Below, one piece after another: positions 8,275 to 20,714 of a stretch of DNA of 29,737 nt. Position numbers and translations under genes: made by a program. The DNA is taken from the NCBI GenBank assembly GCA_020080175.1, contig JAGHQL010000244.1, forward strand, positions 1 through 29,737, written 5' to 3'. Source of the DNA: Glutinoglossum americanum (Eukaryota; Ascomycota; Geoglossomycetes; Geoglossales; Geoglossaceae). A model generated the notes under the pieces. The model made no database searches. It was given only the letters and a program-made list of their open reading frames with translations, and was not told where the DNA came from. Every line of letters begins with the position of its first letter. The stretch's first letter is position 1.

Positions 8275-11200
8275 TCACTCCGGAAGCGCCTCAGTCGTGC
8301 TCCTCCTCGACCCCTGTGTACTCCCGCTCCCTTCCCTCCCCTCCCTCCCGACAACCGCCGATCCAGGGGCTGAGTGACCTGGAACCGGGCTCGGACTCTC
8401 CTCCCTCTTTAGGTTAAGTGGCATGGCTAGATTCGGGACACTCGCGTCTGGTGTGGGTATACCGCTTAGGCTGTGACCTGGACTAATAGCCCTGGTGCGT
8501 ACGTCGTCGTAGAACGCCGCCAAGGCCTTGGGGTCATTGCAGAAGGTTGAGAAGTCTTGGAGGATGCGCTGGGGTGTTGCGTATGCAGAGCCCATGCCTG
8601 TGATATCAGGGGCGACCCGGACGGTGGGGGTGGAGTAGGAGGAGACGCCGTCGGAGTTAGCTGCTCCTCGGGAACCGGTGGGATTGGGGGAAGTCGTGAA
8701 GTTCCAGTTCCCGGCGGAGTATCTGTCGGTGTGGTGGTCGGTTCTTTCGGCTCTCGATTGTTCTCTTGCTAGGACAGTGCGGCTGTTGTAGATTCGGTTG
8801 GCAAGTAGGATGAAACTATTATCGTCGGTGATCTGAGCGAGGACCGTGCCTGAACGGTGGATATACTGTGAATAGCGGTAAGTTGGTTTTCCGGTGGAGT
8901 ACTCCACATCAACGTCGGTGGTAAAGTTCGATGCAGCCTCTAGGTCTAGGACAAAATTGAATTTCCGCATTATCGCCTTGTGGTAGTAATAGTGGTCGGT
9001 GTGATGATGGGGGCTAAATGATGTAGTGTCAAAGTAATGCACTGGCGGTTTGCAGGGTGGAGGTATAGCAAGTGCGACTTCCGCTGGCGCCCTGAATGGG
9101 TGGGTCGTAGTAATCTCGCATGCCTCAGCGATGGGGACTTCAACGAGCTTTAAACCATATTTCTCAGCTAAGTTGGCCCATTGAGTGATAGCATCTTCGA
9201 TGAGTTTGGCCGTGACGTTCATCCAATCGATTCGTATATGGTAGCAATTGTCCGGATTGTGTAGTCGATCGTAGTGCAAGGTCACGAGCTCCGGCCGGTA
9301 GGATTTCCTTCGATGATCGACATCGTACTTTATCGTTTTGCTTAGCGTGATCTTGAGCTTCTTTCCGTTAGGGCCGGTCTTGGGTGTGGCAACCCCAGAA
9401 TCGGTTGCGGAACTATCGTCGTTTGAGCTTGAGCGGGATAGGTCGTGGCGAGGCGTTTCGGACATAGGAGTGGAGGGAATGGACTTGTCAGATCTCTTCG
9501 TGAACCAGCCCCCCCCCCTGGACTCTGGGCGGACTGTGCGGAACTCACTCGAGATCTGATAGAAGTAGTTTCCGTCACGGAACTTGTGTCGCCTTGCCAC
9601 GTGCTGAAACAACCCTTTCCCCATGAGTTCATCGCCAAACTCGACAGCTTGTTCGCGGTCTTCGATGTCTTTAAAGTTCTCTTGTAGCCATGTGGTTAAT
9701 TCAACACCAATGAAACAGTTGTAATGTAGTCGCAAATGCCACCTCCTATCTAGCATCTTGACCCCCTTTTCGCCTTGGATGGCTTGCGCCAAAGCTGGCA
9801 TGCTCACGCTTGACTTAGAAAATAGCTCTGATTCTGCGAAGAGCTGGCTCCGTCTTGCGTTGGGCTCAGAGTCAAGAAGCTGCAAAGCATCGAGTTCCGC
9901 CGCAATTACTTCTGAAGGGTCTCGCGTCCTATAAATAATGTCGAGCGGGTTGGGGTCTTTCTTTTTTGACCAGCTGGAAGAATCGTGGCGCTGGCGCTCT
10001 TCCGGGGGGATATGTCGGTGGCGTTGCCACATTTGCGAGAGCCTGCGAATTCCCTCTAGTCGGATTTCTTCCTCGTTGTCTTCGATGGAGGAGTGAAGCG
10101 GACGTCGCGCATTTGCAGGCTGGTCCACGGGTATGAGAACAAATCGGGCACGCCAAAAACGGAGATTCTCCGTGAGAGTGTCTTCGTAGCCAGCAATAAA
10201 CGAATCGACATAATTCCAATTATAATCCAGAAGGGACGGCTGGAATGTGATCTCGCGAGAAACATATTCCTTCCCCATTAATGGCCGAATTCTTGCGTTG
10301 TAATTCACAGGAAGGCTCGTGCTTCCGGAGGTGGCCACTGTAGGCTTCCGAACAAACCTTTTGATTTCCACGTCCTGCCCTTTCTCTATGCATAGTAGCT
10401 GATGGATATGATTTCCCATGGACATAAAGACCATGGCTCCATCATGGGCCATGAAGCCCTTGTGGAAGACGTCCACTATCTTCGAAGAAGACTTTCCCAT
10501 CGCAGCTGCAACAGCCGGCCCAACTACTAGCTGAAACCCTTGTGAAAGCCGAATTGAGATTAGCTCTCGCATGAGGTCCTCCCGCGTTTTGAGGCTCTCA
10601 AAAGGCTCGTCGTCGTCGTTTTGTGAGATACTATAGGGGCTTTCATGATACTCCATGGCTAGTTGTTCGGCAGTAGGGAAATATTCCGTCGTCAAAGGAA
10701 CTGCAGCAGGTGAACACAAAGACTTCCACTTCACAGATGACGTGCGAAGTGGGCGGGGAAAAACGTGCTGCCATTGCTTAAAGTGAGAGCTCGTTTCTTC
10801 GTTGCTGCTCTTAGGATTTGACGGATTCAGTACGGTCATCCACGGGGCCAGCGCGCTCGTTGGTGATAGTGTTGGCGGAACTGTAGGAGCAGTTGCAGCA
10901 ATATCAATTTTCGGGCCAGCTTGCTTCGTCATTGATGCAGCTTGGAGCACGTCAATCTTCTCCAACTCTCTTCTACTAGTCACATCAAAAACCGACCCGA
11001 CAAAGCTCTTTGCTCGCCCGTGCTGGGCTTGCTCCAAGGAAGTCACAGCGCTTTTAATAGTGATGGGTCGGGAAGGGCTTTTATCATTATCGTCAATTCT
11101 GCCGTTCGACTCTTTCACTGGGGCTAACCCGCTCCGAAGGGATCCCGCTCGGCCCGGCGAAGTGCTTCCGTTCTTGGCGGAAGGTAGAGCCTGGCTGTCT

Positions 11201-14008
11201 TTGAGAGAGCCCGCAATTATTGACGGGGTTTGAAAACCCCTGGTCAATATCGAACCTGGCTTCTCATGCTCGGTCTGTAGCTCTGTGCTTGCAGTGGCTT
11301 TGGGGGTACCAATGCCAAACCCTCTCAGTCCGAAATTGATGTGTCTTGACAATTTGGGAGGCTTTAGTGTACTAGTGGAAGCAATACTGCTTGTGCTGGC
11401 CTTGCGCTCGGAAGCACGGTTAGGGCTAGATCTGCGCTCTTTCATCTTCCTATCGAAGTATGCCGTTCCCGCGGGTGCATTCCTCCTCTGATCACCAACT
11501 GACGTCCCAAAAACAAGTGGACCGTCATCTTGTAGCTGTTGGGAGAGTTTTTCATGTTCTTCTCTGGCTTGCCTGCTCTTGATCTCTTTGATAGCAGCTT
11601 GGACACTCGGTAAGGGACGGAAAACCCATTCGTCGTAATCATCCATCCATTTGTACGCATCTCGGTTGTCCCGATGGTGTATATCCCTCTCTGTTTTGGC
11701 AAGAGGAGGCGAAAGACTCATCACGGTTGATAGCGTTTTCGGGCCGGTAGGGGTGCTTAGCCCAGAGGACGTGGTGTTTGTGGAGACTACGCTGGCCAGA
11801 TGTTTGGCCCCGATGCGGGGCATTTGTGCCGGGGCGTTATAAAAGGGATCCTCATGAAGGAGAGGGATAGAGATATTGCTAATCTCGTTTTCCATGATCC
11901 CCATCATCTGTAGTTCGTACATCCTACACCTAGGCACGAAAGCTTTGCGATCGCAGCGTCCTTCTCTGGCCGTTGCGTGTTCCCGGTGATGGTCTTGGGG
12001 TTGGTACAGGCCCAAACTGGACGTTCCACCGCTCCAAAACGACACATCGATCCAATGGGGGACCGCGTAGCTCCATTCTTGTTCAGTTTTAGATGTTGTG
12101 TTGGATGAACTTCCGGGGCTGGTAGCGAATTCCGAGAGTTTGGATGGTGAAAGGTTCATTCGGCTGGAGTAACTGCCATACTTGAGTGGGAGGGGGCTTG
12201 CAATATCTGCCTCCTGGCTGTTGGCTGGTGTTCCTGGGGAAAATTGTATCCTAGGACTTCGATACTTGAATAGCGGTACAGAGTGTAATGGCATTTTCGA
12301 CAGGCAGACTAGGTCGATTCCTATGCCGTTGCCAACTAACGCCTCCGTCGTCATCTTTAGCATTTCATAGTCAACCTCGAAATACCCTGTGCCAGGGGTA
12401 ATGACGACCATCGACACTCCTGTTCGAATTAAATCACGGTCAATGAAGTCGTGCGAGAACTGTGATGATGCGAGATTGATTGCTTCGAGTATATTACCAT
12501 GAATCGCTGCTGATGGATAACCAGCGATTACATGCTCCGGTCGGATAGAATCATTGTTGGATTCTTGGTTGCCCAAGCCGTCTTTCGGCCTGATTACACA
12601 GGGTGATGGCTGGATGAGAATATCACGTAAAAAGACCGTAAACTCCCTTCTCAGTTGGTAAAGTATTGTCGTCCACTCTCCGCTTGCCATTTCAGTGATT
12701 ACCACCCGAAAAAAATCCCTATAGGGTTTCTTGTCCGCGGTTTCTAGTCGGATCCCTGGTTTACCCCCGAAGGCGTCTGCGCTGCCCATTCCCCACGACC
12801 CCGTCCCTTCTTCATACTCTACTCTCGTAAAGAGAATGATACTGACAAGATGGCGAGCGCCTATCCTAGTCCATCTCTTAAACAACTCTGGGAGGAACCC
12901 ATTGACTACCTTGTTGAACATGATCTGCCCAGTGCCCTCAGAATCAAAATCCCACATTTCTCTTGACATCTGGATAAATAGAAAATATCTTGCTGATTCG
13001 CTTCGAAAGATTGGTTTGGTATTAGCAGAGAAGAGGGCGGACTGCACCCTCTGGCCTCGTACAAATATGTTCTTGACCAACGCTTTAATAGTTCCGAGAA
13101 ACAAAACTTTCTGCCCTTTGTAGACGGTTTTATCACTGAGTTCCGAGATGGCCAAGCGCCACATGTCGGACCGCGAGAGGTACAGATCTTTGAATGTCAG
13201 CTCGACATGGGAAGCTGAGTTCATACATTCGTCCACCTGTTCCAGGTTAGTCCCTAACCTCGCGAAGAGTGTTCAAGAAATTTACTGATGTTTGTAGGAT
13301 ACCGGGATCAATTCAATATTGTAAGACTTACAAGGGAGACGACAACGAGTTGTTTATTTCTAAATCCAAACGCGTTGGCGATGTGTGCGGCAAGAGATAT
13401 CTAGCCATTCTATAGTCAGTAAAGGTCAGAATTCATTGTAGCGGCACGGTTGTTAAGGAGCTACCCACTTGCAAATTTGGTTGTCTCGCCTTCTGCTCAT
13501 TACCCATATCCTTCGCAATAAAAACATACCGCTTTGACTGCTGTGATTTGCTCATGACCTCCTCTAGGTTGAGGGCGTTCGATGGACTCCGCCTCCTTTC
13601 CGTGCATACTCCAGTTGTAGGCCCTTCGGACATATTCGTCCCTGCATCCTTCGCATTCTTTGGAGCAACATCTTGAAAGTCTCGGATATCGCTGTTCGGT
13701 TTCAGAGCCACAATTTCTGCCAAGTCTCCTGCTCGTAGACTGCCTTTTGGGAAAAAACCGAAGTTGATAATGACATCCTCTCGCGGAGGATTATCTTCAT
13801 GCACCCACAGCTGGCAGATCCTCTCAATATGCTTGGGCTGAACCGTATCGCAATTGGATAGATTATCTCGAGGCACTGAATAGTCGCCTTGAGCACTCGG
13901 ATTGGGTGCTAGACTACTGATGGTCCTTGTGCTAATATTGCTAATTTGTCGAAGGTGGGAAGATCGTGGAGGTCCACGGAAGGGACTCGGGGTGTCGGGG
14001 TTGGACAT
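8275..14008 (-). CDS. IML1: Vacuolar membrane-associated protein IML1 (DEPDC5 homologue, GATOR1/SEACIT subunit)
   Basis: IML1 is the membrane-anchoring subunit of the Iml1-Npr2-Npr3 complex that acts on the Gtr/Rag GTPases at the vacuole to inhibit TORC1 when amino acids are scarce. Exons (minus strand) are 14008-13469, 13400-13332 and 13236-8275, with introns of 68 and 95 nt (branches CTGAC and GACTAAC). The product is 1856 aa, normal for filamentous fungi. The small second exon encodes ISLAAHIANAFGF and continues into the conserved HVELTFKDLYLSRSDMWR (about residues 212-229). A DEP domain lies at about 1350-1430 (DRRWHLRLHYNCFIGVEL, then GKGLFQHV and FRDGNYFYQ). The C-terminal domain includes RKFNFVLDLEAASNF and the segment around FILLANRIYNSR. 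The central and extreme C-terminal parts are Ser/Pro-rich and probably disordered. A run of ten C (9509-9518, G on the coding strand) encodes Gly residues just after the DEP domain. It is divergent from the exchanger gene. Confidence 0.95.
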
Positions 14009-14990
14009 GAATGGGCATTTGAAATTTCAGCGCATCTAGACTATCCGCATTCCCAATTATTTGAAGTTTGTTCGACCTAACCTTGAGATCTTGCAGAGAA
14101 CGGCATCTACCGAAGCCTGACATTTGTTGTAGCATCACGTGATCCGAAATGTTTGTAAATACAAACACCATACATTCTCTGTATTTGGAACTCGGAATGA
14201 AATAAATTTTGGGATTTCAAAATTGCCCAGTTTTTGCTTGGCACCAGAGGATGATCAGCTGAACAGTTTGATGAGTTGGGGGATCTGGCATTTCTGCCGT
14301 TTTTATAAACCCCTGTCAATTTTGGATGCGCCGTGCGATCGCCTCAGAGATCGCCTTTCCGCAGTATCGAACAGTTGGGTGGCTCGGGTTTCGGGATTTT
14401 TTGAGGCGCTTCTGTATCCGCTTCAGGGTCTGTGGCAGGCTGAAGCAATGAGCGATTTTTAGTCTTCGAGTAGAACTTATAACATGCTCCATTCGATTGG
14501 GCCAATATAAACATAGTTAGTTTCTTATTTTCTGCCAGCTGTCAAATTGCGGGCACGTGGCTTCTCATCACAGAGTTGCGGTGCGGGTGCCAAGATGGTA
14601 AATTTCTTGTTCATTCTTGGAATTTCTTGTATTTCTTTGTGTTGATTATATAGCCCTTTCATTTGTCCACCCGCAGACCTGCGATCGTACGAAATACGCG
14701 CGCGCACTTCCGGACTTAGCCACAACAACAATTAGGATTTCAAAGAGGCCTGCACATAGGAATATATTCTGCCTGAAGGCGGTCAACGCATTTGTATAGG
14801 TTAACACAGCCACTAGGCTGAAAACTTACTGACATACCCCGGCGGTCTCGACCTTGGAAGCCTCATTTCAGTCATCGCCTCCATCGCACACCCCAGAACC
14901 AAATCGCAACCTGCTCACTGCGCATTGAATGCCTTAGCTTCCCTGATTATATTTACCTATCAATTTTCTTAAAAGAAGCGACAGCCCGAA
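14009..14990. promoter_or_regulatory. Divergent promoter region between IML1 and the Ca2+/H+ exchanger
   Basis: No gene is supported in these 982 bp; small frames at 14107-14319 (minus) and 14139-14462 (plus) overlap and have no recognisable content. On the exchanger side GTGGCTCG (14379-14386) and GAGGCGCT (14403-14410) are each one base off the yeast Crz1/CDRE consensus GNGGCKCA. Calcineurin-Crz1 control of vacuolar exchangers is known in fungi, so the match is worth noting, but it is weak. Confidence 0.3.
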
Positions 14991-17006
14991 ATGCGTGAGT
15001 GAATCATTTCCCTTTCTTAAGTCACCCATGAATCGGCCTATCTGCTACGTTGGTGACTTGTTAACACCCAGCCCCGAACCCCAAATTTGCTGCACACGAT
15101 CTAACTGGGTATGGCCTGGATAATAGATAAATTTCGTACGCAGGCTAGGAGAAGTGCATGGTACACTCAAGAAGGGGATGATGGCCCTAACTACAATCCA
15201 TTTTGTCGCACGCGTCTCCAACAACGCCATCGCCCAAACGATCCAGAAAATCCAAGGAATCACTCGGCTACTTGCCTTCCAGATCATACGGGTTCAACTG
15301 AATTGACTGATGATGGAGAGGGTATTATTCCAGGACTTAACCATGCCCGCACAGTGCCGATGAGTTCTGGGGCCAACCCGGAAGTTAGTCTCGATAAAGA
15401 CATCGAAATGACGAGTCCGCCAACTTCTGATACAAACCGGCCACTAGCAGGAGGGGAGCGACCTATGAGGCGGCGTTTTTGGAGTAGAAAGAGTACTATA
15501 GGACGGAAATCGGATCGCTCTCCGACCACGGAATCAGCGAAACAAAAACTGAAGTTTAGTTTCTGGGGACAAATACGAGCGACTCTCTTTAGCTCTTGGA
15601 TCAATGTCCTTTTTATTTTTGCACCTGCCGGTATCGCCGTTAACTTCCTGGGGGTATCTCCGGTAATTGTCTTTGTTGTCAACTTCATAGCTATCATCCC
15701 ACTGGCTGCGATGTTGAGCTATGCGACGGAAGAACTTGCCTTGAGGGTGGGTGAGACACTCGGTGGTCTACTTAATGCAACATTTGGGTACGTGGAGATC
15801 TGATCCCAAGCTTATCCTGTCTTAACTGATGTCGTGATAGAAATGCTGTGGAACTCATCGTTTCCATTCTTGCTCTGATTAAACGTGAGGTTTTAATCGT
15901 GCAAACATCCTTAATTGGCAGCATTTTATCAAATCTACTCCTCGTCTTGGGAATGTGCTTTTTTGCTGGAGGGTTGAATCGTGTAGAACAGTTTTTCAAT
16001 GTGACGGTCGCCCAAACTGCCAGTAGCTTATTAGCTCTGAGTGTCGGTAGCCTGATCATTCCAACGGCATTTCACGCATGGTCGAAAGGTATTTCAATAT
16101 CCATTGGGTATTTCCAATATAAATGATTAATATATTGTTAATATAGCGGGCGACGCTGGTATTACGGAGCTTTCTCGCGGGACGGCAATCATACTGCTGA
16201 TAGTCTACGGCTGCTATCTATATTTCCAGCTCAAGTCACACGCTACCTTATATAATGAGCCTAGCCGCAAGGTTGAGTCGAAACGGGGAAAACCAGAGGG
16301 CGCATCAAAAAAGGGTATAGCCGCAATTGGTCGCGGTCTCGCATCTGGGATTGGCGGTCAGACTGTTCCTGCATACGACCCGGATGGAGAAATGTTACCG
16401 GAGCTCAGCATCGTAACTGCATTGCTCACGCTCGCCATCTCCACTGCTCTAGTTGCACTTTGTGCTGAGTTTATGGTTGGGAGCATCGATGCACTTTCTG
16501 AAACTGGAAATATCTCAAAAACCTTTGTAGGGCCCCGGTTTGGTCAAAGTGCATTTCGTAAGTCTAGCTTGCTGATATTCGATAGATCGGCTTGATACTC
16601 CTCCCAATTGTGGGAAATGCGGCAGAGCATGCTACGGCGGTCACCGTGGCTATCAAAGACAAGATGGACCTCGCAATCGGCGTTGCTGTGGGCTCCAGCA
16701 TGCAAATCGCTCTGCTGGTTGTCCCATTGATCGTCGTCCTCGGGTGGATTTTAGGTATCCACGACATGACTCTCTACTTTGACGGCTTCCAAATTGCCGT
16801 CTTGTTCGTAGCTGTCCTTTTGGTTAACTACCTCATCCAAGATGGGAAGTCCCATTGGTCAGTAGCATCCGTTGCTTGCATCTTCTGCGGATAGACCCGG
16901 CTGACACTGCTAAAAAAAAATTAGGCTTGAGGGAGTTCTACTGATGTCCACATATCTCATCATCTCCATCGCCGCATGGTTCTACCCGTCCGAGGGGAAG
17001 CAATGA
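14991..17006 (+). CDS. Vacuolar Ca2+/H+ exchanger, CAX/VCX1 family
   Basis: This antiporter uses the proton gradient to load Ca2+ into the vacuole. The model has six exons, 14991-14994, 15127-15787, 15841-16088, 16147-16525 or 16526 (the Phe codon ends at 16526), 16586-16857 and 16925-17006, giving 548 aa, with introns of 53-132 nt. Splicing restores both cation-binding repeats: NATFGNAVEL (about residues 218-227, intron within the Gly codon) and [14 protein letters not shown] (about 437-450, after an intron whose removal gives KTFIGLILL). The soluble N-terminus of about 145 residues is Arg/Pro/Ser-rich and may be an autoinhibitory or regulatory tail. About ten to eleven hydrophobic segments follow, with a cytosolic loop of about 60 residues around YDPDGEML. 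The preferred start is a 4-nt first exon (ATGC before GTGAGT), which gives [10 protein letters not shown]; the alternative is the in-frame ATG at 15111, which lies between the predicted branch point and acceptor of that intron. The ending FYPSEGKQ is typical. Confidence 0.9.
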
Positions 17007-18045
17007 GCTTTTAGACTCCATTTCGTTCAAACACCCCCCCTCCCTCTAATAATACCCCTTTTCACCAGAATGACATGTTACTAATAGCATCTCCAGGCGT
17101 TGTAGGCTGACGTGATCTACGGTTTTTTGTTTTTACCATAGACATTTTCCCCTTTGGAGTTTTTTTTTGCTGGGGGGGTTTTTTTTTTCCAATGCTAGGA
17201 TAAACCAATCTTGTAGTGGAAGACAAGCTAACCTTCCAAAACTATTTTCCTTTTCCCCGATAAGTTTGAAATGCCCTGCGGGTATTAAGTGTACAGCTCT
17301 TACAGCACCCTTTTTTTTTTTCTTTTTTTTCGAGACATGTATAACAAATCTTTTCCCGTTTCCTTTTCTTCATTTTACCCTCGGGAGGACCCCCTGGGCG
17401 GGGAGCCATTCCCGTAAATTTGGGGCATAGAAAGGTGACATTGTAACCGGGGTGGCTAATTCCGCTCTTTTTGTTTCTTTTTCTTATTTTTGGCCGTGTG
17501 GCTTAGGAAATGAAGAGGGCCCCCTTGATTCGTAAAAAAACCCCCCTCCCCCGGCGAACGATGGGGTTCAGCTTTCCCGAAACCCACTTTAGATATCCAC
17601 CACGTAAAAAACGTACGTCAAAACCCCCGCTCTCCCCCCCGTACGCAGATCCCCCGAGAATTCCCCGTGCTTGCAAAGTGGCCCGCCGCGTAACGTTGGA
17701 AAAAAAATCCGGGATAATCCCCATTTCAGCTCGTTTTCCGTAAGCCTGCGGGACGGGGAATGGGGGATCTCCTTGGTGGAAATTGGTAGGGGTGGGGGGT
17801 TTGGTTTGAGTGTGAGTGTGCCGTCATGGTGGGGCGGGAGAAGGGCTCGGCCGGTGGGGCGCCCCTGGTCGCGCCAAGCTTTTTTTTCTGCACCGCGGCC
17901 GTTCGTCGTGGATACCGTCGGAGGAACCGGGCGGTGGAGGTGCCGGGGCTGGGGCTGGAGCTGGGCGGCTGTGGGTGGTGGTATAGTAGTTGGTATTTTC
18001 TTGGGCTGAGCGGATGCTCGGGATACTCGGTCTTGCGGATACTCC

Positions 18046-18260
18046 GTGCTTACTTTTCTGGGTTTTTGTGTTGATGCTGGTGATTGGTGGTCGGATTAAC
18101 GTATTCGCGTTAATGAATTGTTTTTCCTTTCCCTCTCCTGTGGTATCGATATGGTGTGTTTACCTTTGCGAGGGTAGACTTGAGCGCACTATTTCTTGAG
18201 GGTTTTTTCCCAAAAGAGTAGGAGTTTAGCGTGGGCCTCACCTCTGCGGGGCCCATATCT
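18046..18260 (+). repeat. Diverged direct repeat, copy A
   Basis: Copy A shares a series of words in the same order with copy B at 18968-19190: GTGCTTAC-TTCTGGGTTT, TTGTGTTGATG, GGTGGT, TATTCGCG-TTAATGAAT, GGTATCGATATGGTGTGTTTA and AAAAGAGTAGGAGTTTAG. The offset is about 920 bp. Similarity is patchy, with substitutions and small indels, so the ends are approximate and it may begin nearer 17970. No coding capacity is evident. Confidence 0.5.
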
Positions 18261-18967
18261 TCTCAAGTGTTCGTGTTCCACAGTCCTGTCCGAAGATATA
18301 CTGACTAAATGCAATAAAAGTTAGTAAGAGGCTTCAATGTCCTACTTTTTACAAAAAGCAGAGTACTAGTTTCGTTTATCGTATGCCGCAACCTTTTGGC
18401 TGTGGCATATACTACCTAGTTGAAGGACTGCGGTGCCTATTCGAGATACTTCGTTGCATGGACTACTCTGTCCGATCCGGCAGGCCACCCATGGCTACCA
18501 GTGAGGGTATTTATGGGTTAAGGGCATCACAATATAGTCGCCTCCGTGCTCAGTCTCACTACTCACCGCAGCCGTCGCTTGGCCACAGTAATTCGTGAAC
18601 GGAATCTACAGTAAGTTAGTACTTCGCCGTGTGCTTCAGGCGGTTTGGCTACTTCCCCCGAAACATCGCATATGCACTCACCCTGGCCATTTATGAAGTA
18701 GCCGTTCGCGGCTCTTCTCTACCTACCTGAAACATGAGAGCGGATCAGATCGTTGAAGCTTCTTACTCTTCCCATGCGTGTGTTAAGGGCTAGGAACGGC
18801 ACCTGAACCACTGGCGCGGCACCGCGCTCTAGAGGAGCAATCACGGTAGTCACTGGACTTTCCCTTAAGGGGGGTCGGTGTTGGTGCTGTACGTTTTGGG
18901 TAGGCCAGCGGTGAGTGGAATTCCTGGAGTTACTCTAGTAATGTATACAGAGGATATGAGTTGTGTT

Positions 18968-19190
18968 TGTGCTTATCCTTCTAGGTTTCCCCCGTTTTTT
19001 TGTGTATAGTGCGTTGGTGGTGGTATTTGGTGGTGAAACTAGCATATTCGCATTTACGAATCGCCCCTCCACTCTTGCGGGGTTGGTATGATGTGTTTAT
19101 TTAGGTGGAGCGTCGCCGCTTGTGTGCGGTGATGTGGAAAAGGAGATAGTTTAGGCGTAAATCTGACATATCTGACCTGCGCCTTTTCTG
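18968..19190 (+). repeat. Diverged direct repeat, copy B
   Basis: Copy B is the second copy of the repeat at 18046-18260, in the same orientation. Corresponding words are GTGCTTATCCTTCTAGGTTT, TTGTGTATAGTG, GGTGGT, CATATTCGCATTTACGAAT, GGTATGATGTGTTTA and AAAAGGAGATAGTTTAGG. The two copies flank about 700 bp of noncoding sequence. The arrangement could be a tandem duplication or the ends of an old non-autonomous element; no element family can be assigned. Confidence 0.5.
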
Positions 19191-19340
19191 GTTCGTTAGG
19201 GTAGATAGTGCTCTCTATAGCTCTAGAAGCTCAGCTGGCCGGGTATCAGGCAAAACTCACTTTGTCAGTGGTGGTTTTCGATATCCTCAGGTTATTCTCA
19301 TTGATACCTTCAGAACCATCGATTGCCTTGGATATCTTAT

Positions 19341-19617
19341 TATCTCATTTCTCCGCTCTCCTCATAGTATCTTAAGCCGTCCTCCCCACTACAATCCGAA
19401 CTGCCTGCTTCCTCAATTACCTTCAGAAATCATCTTTCTACCTCCATCTGCTATCTTCAAACTGCCTTATCAGTTTTATCAATTACTTTGCCATCTCCCA
19501 CCTACCTCAGCCGCTCTCCTGGCCTCTTTCACCATCTTTCCACTTGCTCAGCTACCTTGCTCCTTCACCCCTCCTCCATCTTTTATCCCCCGTCTTCAAC
19601 TTCCACATACTTTCATA
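19341..19617 (+). other. Pyrimidine-rich tract on the plus strand
   Basis: About 280 bases are strongly enriched in C and T on the plus strand, with recurrent CTTCCT, CACCT and CATCTT words and few G. Such CT tracts occur in fungal promoters and leaders, and this could belong to a far-upstream transcription start of the SNF2 gene. It could also be simple low-complexity sequence in a gene-poor zone. Confidence 0.4.
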
Positions 19618-20714
19618 CGACTCAACTCTCCAGGTGACTTGCATTCTCTCCAGCATTTCACGGCCGGGGAAGGGGCATCGTCCTTAAAGCACCCAGAGTG
19701 GACTTTAGACTGGGTTTTCAGCTGTTTCTTGCCACCAGGTAAAAAACAAAGTGAGTCTACCTCGCCGGTGTGCCTCACTTGTCTGTGACTACATTCTTCT
19801 TTCTGACTCTGTGCCCGCTTCCTTTTCTGGGTGTCAACCTGAACAACCATATCTGCATCGCATCGTTTTCCTACTGGCACTGAGAATTTCTCTATAGCTA
19901 GTTGCTTTAAAGGGCTCTGAGAAGATCTTCTCCATCTGCACACAGCAATTACAAGAGTTATATCCATAGGTACGCACTTTGAACGCCAGAATTTTGCACT
20001 GATCTTTCATCGATCTAACTATCTGTCTGTTTCCCCTCTTCCTTTTATCAGTTATAACTAAGATGTCTGTTTCCGTCCTATGCTAACTGCATCTATCTAC
20101 TCACTTGTAGTGTTTGTAGCTCTCCTCAAGCCGCTCGCCCCTACATCCAAGATCCAAACTATAGTGCTTTGCTTCCCACGAATAAAAGGCCTAACCCTAG
20201 CCTCCGGGGAGCCCCGAGCTATCAAAATTGATATTCCTAAACCTTACCCACATTAGGTGAGCTCCATCAGCCGCCCCTACGTTCGAATGACTTAAGGGTT
20301 TATTGTGCCTATTTCCCCTTATTTGACACTACATTTTGCGACCCCTACTCTCTACTGCCTTGATTAGCACGGTTTAGGGTTTTCACATGTATTCACTCTC
20401 ATCTATTAGTAGTTGCCTCCTTCAATTGGGCTTAGCTCTTTTTTGGCCGATGTTTCCAGCCCTTACTGTTTCACAGTCTTATGCAAGTAGCTTCGGCCAT
20501 TACCAGCCCCAAGCGAGTTGAGACGTCCGTCTTTGAAGAGTGCCCCTTCGACTACTTTACTCTCCACGGCATGTTTCTTTCCCCTTGCTCACCACGACCA
20601 CTTCGAAAATCCCATAGTCGCCTCCCACTTTCATCGTCTGATGGCATTCATTTCCTCTCCTACTGTGGTGGCTATAGGCTAATCTTAGTTGGCTAGGAAG
20701 TCCCCGATATCGCA

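Larger units (their letters stand above)
17007..20714. other. Gene-poor 3.7-kb region
   Basis: I find no supported coding gene, tRNA or recognisable transposase. The first part (17007-17800) has long T, C and A homopolymers (for example T runs at about 17180-17190 and 17311-17330). A diverged direct repeat lies at about 18046-18260 and 18968-19190. A pyrimidine-rich tract covers 19341-19617. From about 19950 to 20714 there are several donor, branch-point and acceptor look-alikes (for example TGCTAAC near 20082), so part of it may be a spliced 5' leader of the SNF2 gene. The 123-codon minus-strand frame at 19596-19967 starts at a true ATG but has no recognisable family. Confidence 0.5.

Noticed and set aside
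19596-19967. 123-codon minus-strand open frame with a true ATG
   Set aside because: It has no recognisable domain and no splice partner, and it lies in a gene-poor zone; chance occurrence is likely.
20190-20205. Telomere-like CCCTAA word
   Set aside because: A single copy with no tandem array; expected by chance.
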